A stretch of 13,883 nt of DNA, taken from CAZBWP01 sp964630265 (GTDB lineage: Bacteria; Pseudomonadota; Alphaproteobacteria; Rhodospirillales; Defluviicoccaceae). Made by a program: the position numbers and the translations under genes. Below are positions 13,795 through 13,883 of the stretch, piece by piece. The stretch lies in contig CAZVRW010000077.1 in the NCBI GenBank assembly GCA_964630265.1, forward strand, positions 1-13,883, given 5' to 3'. The notes beneath the pieces are model-generated. The model saw nothing but the letters and a program-made list of their open reading frames with translations. It was not told the DNA's origin and made no database searches. The stretch's first letter is position 1. Every line of letters begins with the position of its first letter.

Positions 13795-13883
13795 CGTCAT
13801 TGCGAGCGGAGCGAAGCAATCCAGGGCCGGCGCGGGGTGGTCGAGCACCTCGCCCGGCGTCCCTGGGTTGCTTCGTCGCTCTG
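13795..13883. repeat. Palindromic intergenic repeat, copy 2 (cut by the window end)
   Basis: Second copy of the same element in the same orientation, 118 bases after the first. Left arm 13795-13826, loop similar but not identical to copy 1, right arm beginning CCCTGGGTTGCTTCGTCGCT and running off the window. The shared loop segment CACCTCGCCCGGCGTCCCTG shows that the two copies descend from one longer unit. Confidence 0.85.

Noticed and set aside
13594..13848. 84-codon minus-strand open frame in the right-edge repeats
   Set aside because: It consists mainly of translated palindromic repeat and lacks a ribosome binding site or recognisable domain.
13677..13883. CRISPR array or IS terminal repeats
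   Set aside because: Units are palindromic, about 105 bp, without regular short spacers, and no cas or transposase gene is present.

Overview
The window is very GC-rich DNA with tightly packed genes and looks like a chromosome segment of an alphaproteobacterium. The evidence for this is inference: a TRAP solute transporter, a molybdenum formate dehydrogenase of the NAD-linked alphaproteobacterial type, a VPLPA-type PEP-CTERM protein next to a PrsT-like TPR lipoprotein, and intergenic palindromic repeats of the 'GTCATTGCGAGCGGAGCGAAGCAA' kind that I associate with alphaproteobacterial genomes. No rRNA, tRNA, CRISPR array, phage gene or transposase was seen.

Left edge (2-1744, + strand): the C-terminal 580 residues of a formate dehydrogenase alpha subunit, cut by the window edge. 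It converges, with a 16-base gap, on the end of a long minus-strand gene cluster.

Centre (9721 down to 1761, all minus strand): seven genes in one direction. In transcription order they are an N-formylglutamate-amidohydrolase-family enzyme, the TRAP small and large membrane subunits, a Tat-exported TRAP binding protein, a glutamine-synthetase-like ligase, an aldehyde dehydrogenase and an iron-containing alcohol dehydrogenase. Most junctions are 4-base overlaps or a few bases. The exceptions are 93 bases before the binding-protein gene and 223 bases after it. The second gap holds a perfect 19-bp hairpin and a 59-bp tandem duplication with large palindromes. My reading is a complete uptake-and-catabolism unit for an amine or amino alcohol: import by TRAP, gamma-glutamylation by the GS-like ligase, oxidation alcohol to aldehyde to acid by the two dehydrogenases, and release of glutamate by the amidohydrolase. 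The ligase lacks the glutamate that binds ammonium in true glutamine synthetase, which supports an organic amine as substrate. The exact substrate cannot be read from the sequence.

Right part (9870-13541, minus strand): a secreted protein with a VPLPA-type C-terminal sorting signal, preceded by a good sigma-70-like promoter and a strong ribosome binding site, and upstream of it a large TPR-repeat lipoprotein resembling PrsT of exosortase/exopolysaccharide systems. These two belong functionally to envelope or extracellular-matrix biology, not to the catabolic cluster.

Right edge (13542-13883): no gene. It holds two copies of a palindromic intergenic repeat, the second cut by the window end.
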